This document shows positions 21,701 through 22,669 of a DNA stretch of 22,669 nucleotides, piece after piece. The stretch's first letter is position 1, and every line of letters begins with the position of its first letter. The notes under the pieces were generated by a model. That model saw only the letters and a program-made list of their open reading frames with translations, did not search any database and was not told the origin of the DNA. The DNA comes from Isoetes engelmannii. Taxonomy: Eukaryota; Streptophyta; Lycopodiopsida; Isoetales; Isoetaceae. A program made the translations under genes and the position numbers. The DNA is taken from positions 1 through 22,669 of the forward strand of contig JAANSK020255829.1 in NCBI GenBank assembly GCA_011763485.2. The letters are read 5' to 3'.

Positions 21701-22669
21701 CTCTCACGCCTCCTGCTCCACAGTCACAAAAGAACCGACTGAGACGTGAATATACCACCTTATGGCCACGATGGCATACCTTGGCACAAATGGAGCAGCA
21801 ACCTTTAGAGACAGTTAATTCACATGTATAGCAAAAATACCAATGTTGTTCCATAAAGTTACTTCCACTGGAGGTAAAAGTACACACTTGGGATGCCAAT
21901 GCCCTCTCTGAAGAGCTGCTGTCATCCTCTTCCTCCCGGTCAATGCTGCCCACATCCCCATCAGATGTTCCATCATCTTCATCTTCATCAACAGATGTAG
22001 CATCACATTCCACAGACGGACCTTCGGATTCAGAAACTGCCTGCAAAGGGTGTTTTGATTTCATGCTTGCCAACCCAGAATGAACATTTATGCAAGCAGT
22101 AGTACACTTAATACTGTCAGCCAATGTCCTTTGCATCTTTGCATTCTGCATCCCACATGTCTTGAAAACTGAATTAAGAAACATAAGAAGATGCTTGATA
22201 CCCTCTAAATGTTCGCTATCTGTAGGAAGTTCATCCAAAAGGTCCACAACAGTTTGTAACACTAGTTTCAGATAAGGCTCACCTATGGCCAATTGGACTA
22301 CCAGATTGAAATAAGATGTCACAGAACCAACGTCATAGAAACTAAAGGCACGGTTTAAACCCAAGAGCATGGCCTCAAGAACATGACTTCTCATGTCTTT
22401 CCCAATAGAATCCTGTTCTGATACAAGCATCTGAATGAATGTTGCAGCCAGATCATGCACTGCGGGGTTACCAGTATCATCATGCACAGTAGATTTAGCA
22501 GTTGTTACAGAACCTAAAAGCCTTTCTTCCAACCAAGCTGCAAGCGTGGCACTGTCCATTTCTAAAAACTTTACACAAATATTATGCATGAAGCCAAAGT
22601 GGAAATCAATGGGAGAATCCAAGATATCTATCATGAGCTGAAGGCACTTTATATTGATAGTCTCGTTTA
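9793..22669 (-). CDS. BIG: BIG, UBR4/Calossin-type giant E3 protein (5' partial)
   Basis: BIG (TIR3/DOC1; about 5,100 residues in Arabidopsis) is the plant UBR4 orthologue, linked to auxin transport, endocytic trafficking and N-degron-related ubiquitination. The frame is open to the window edge, so about 1,300 N-terminal residues lie outside. Exons: 22669-19923, 19839-19231, 19148-18968, 18859-18622, 18536-14025, 13959-13740, 13656-13270, 13127-12984, 12417-11769, 11696-11320, 11234-10740, 10665-9793. Spliced, they give 3,809 residues and a stop with every phase consistent; the fourth exon could instead start at 18862. In order they hold helical repeats, an acidic tract, a UBR box, a beta-propeller-like region, a beta-sandwich ([11 protein letters not shown]), a ZZ finger, a second sandwich with a Cys-rich module, and the UBR4-type C-terminal E3 block ([24 protein letters not shown]). 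No disruption is seen. The 4.5-kb exon is unusually long beside 65-142 nt introns. Confidence 0.97.
10968..11135 (-). other. BIG: hemiRING-type catalytic module of BIG
   Basis: [21 protein letters not shown] and [17 protein letters not shown] give the zinc-ligand pattern of the UBR4 C-terminal hemiRING, the part that recruits the E2 enzyme in animal UBR4. All visible Cys/His positions are present, so E3 activity is plausible here. Assignment rests on family knowledge. Confidence 0.8.
11697..11768 (-). other. BIG: 72-nt in-frame, stop-free intron of BIG
   Basis: The donor is ACTG|GTAATA and the acceptor TTGCATAACAG|GAGC. Splicing joins KNITTG to AIQHLKDAF, as in plant BIG. The intron is a multiple of three with no stop, so retention would insert 24 residues rich in Phe, Tyr, Ile and Val ([14 protein letters not shown]). 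Intron identity is inferred from family conservation and splice signals. Confidence 0.8.
12418..12983 (-). other. BIG: Long (566 nt) intron of BIG
   Basis: This is four to eight times longer than the other BIG introns here. The donor is CCTG|GTATAT and the acceptor CATTTACAG. It holds a 105-codon minus-strand open frame (12957-12640) with no recognised similarity. I looked for a C/D-box snoRNA pattern in the reading strand and did not see one. Confidence 0.8.
13128..13269 (-). other. BIG: GC-AG intron of BIG
   Basis: The exon ends CTCCAG and the intron begins GCAAGC. The acceptor is TTGTTAG before GGACTTGATGG. Only this junction gives the conserved [19 protein letters not shown] sequence in frame. 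AG|GCAAG is the standard context of the minor GC-AG class (U2-spliced, often a weak site). Confidence 0.88.
15737..15868 (-). other. BIG: Cysteine-rich zinc module of BIG
   Basis: Four CxxC pairs occur in about 44 residues: CPRC, CANC, CRQC and CNEC, with an extra C before GYSKYG in the last pair. The region follows a beta-sandwich-like segment ([20 protein letters not shown]) and is conserved in the plant and animal UBR4 family. Its function is not established to my knowledge. Confidence 0.75.
18197..18367 (-). other. BIG: ZZ-type zinc finger of BIG
   Basis: [20 protein letters not shown], then [10 protein letters not shown] and finally HSSDHPM, gives the C-x2-C, C-x2-C, C-x2-C and H-x3-H ligand pattern of ZZ fingers, which bind peptides or N-termini. 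It sits near the start of the long 4.5-kb exon. Confidence 0.92.
21681..21884 (-). other. BIG: UBR-box zinc finger of BIG
   Basis: The segment starts [18 protein letters not shown] and continues with [22 protein letters not shown] and CMC, the full Cys/His ligand set of a UBR box, which in other UBR proteins binds N-terminal degrons. It directly follows a strongly acidic tract ([23 protein letters not shown]). The match to the remembered Arabidopsis BIG segment is nearly residue for residue. Confidence 0.93.

Overview
The window is nuclear DNA from a plant. The right half is the C-terminal three quarters of BIG (the plant UBR4/Calossin-type giant ubiquitin-ligase protein, also called TIR3/DOC1), and the left part holds a tandem-BRCT protein of the plant PTIP/MDC1-like family. 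Both genes lie on the minus strand and are split by short GT-AG introns, mostly 65-140 nt. Nothing bacterial is present: there are no operons, Shine-Dalgarno sites or CRISPR arrays. The compact introns and a BIG sequence that is conserved but clearly diverged from Arabidopsis (judged from memory) would fit a non-flowering land plant. I cannot name the species.

Layout, left to right. Bases 1-2085 hold no gene I can support. They contain a tRNA-like T-arm, a duplicated splice-acceptor-like segment, an exact-period 70-bp tandem duplication and a telo-box leader-like stretch. Bases 2086-4838 (minus) are a complete six-exon gene whose splice model closes in frame to 735 codons plus stop. It has an N-terminal SQ/TQ cluster, basic nuclear-localisation-like stretches and a C-terminal BRCT pair. 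Immediately upstream (4982-5704) is a dense nest of inverted repeats: four copies of one 27-30 nt motif in mirror order, two strong hairpins of about 93 and 104 nt, and a row of GGGTAAA boxes about 21 bp apart.

Bases 5.8-9.8 kb are repeat-rich intergenic DNA. They hold a GATAA/GGTAA microsatellite, a tRNA-derived SINE candidate ending in a CTAT tail, a pair of 300-bp direct repeats 750 bp apart, and a decayed L1-like LINE ORF1. Bases 9793-22669 (minus) are BIG, running off the right edge. Twelve exons give 3,809 in-frame residues to the natural stop, carrying a UBR box, a beta-propeller-like region, a ZZ zinc finger, a second cysteine-rich module and a C-terminal hemiRING-type E3 module. Noteworthy details are a GC-AG intron and a 72-nt intron that stays open in frame.

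The two genes share no obvious pathway. BIG is a very large cytoplasmic ubiquitin/N-degron and trafficking factor, and the BRCT protein is a presumed nuclear DNA-damage adaptor. Both are host genes, and the accessory interest lies in the repeats between them.
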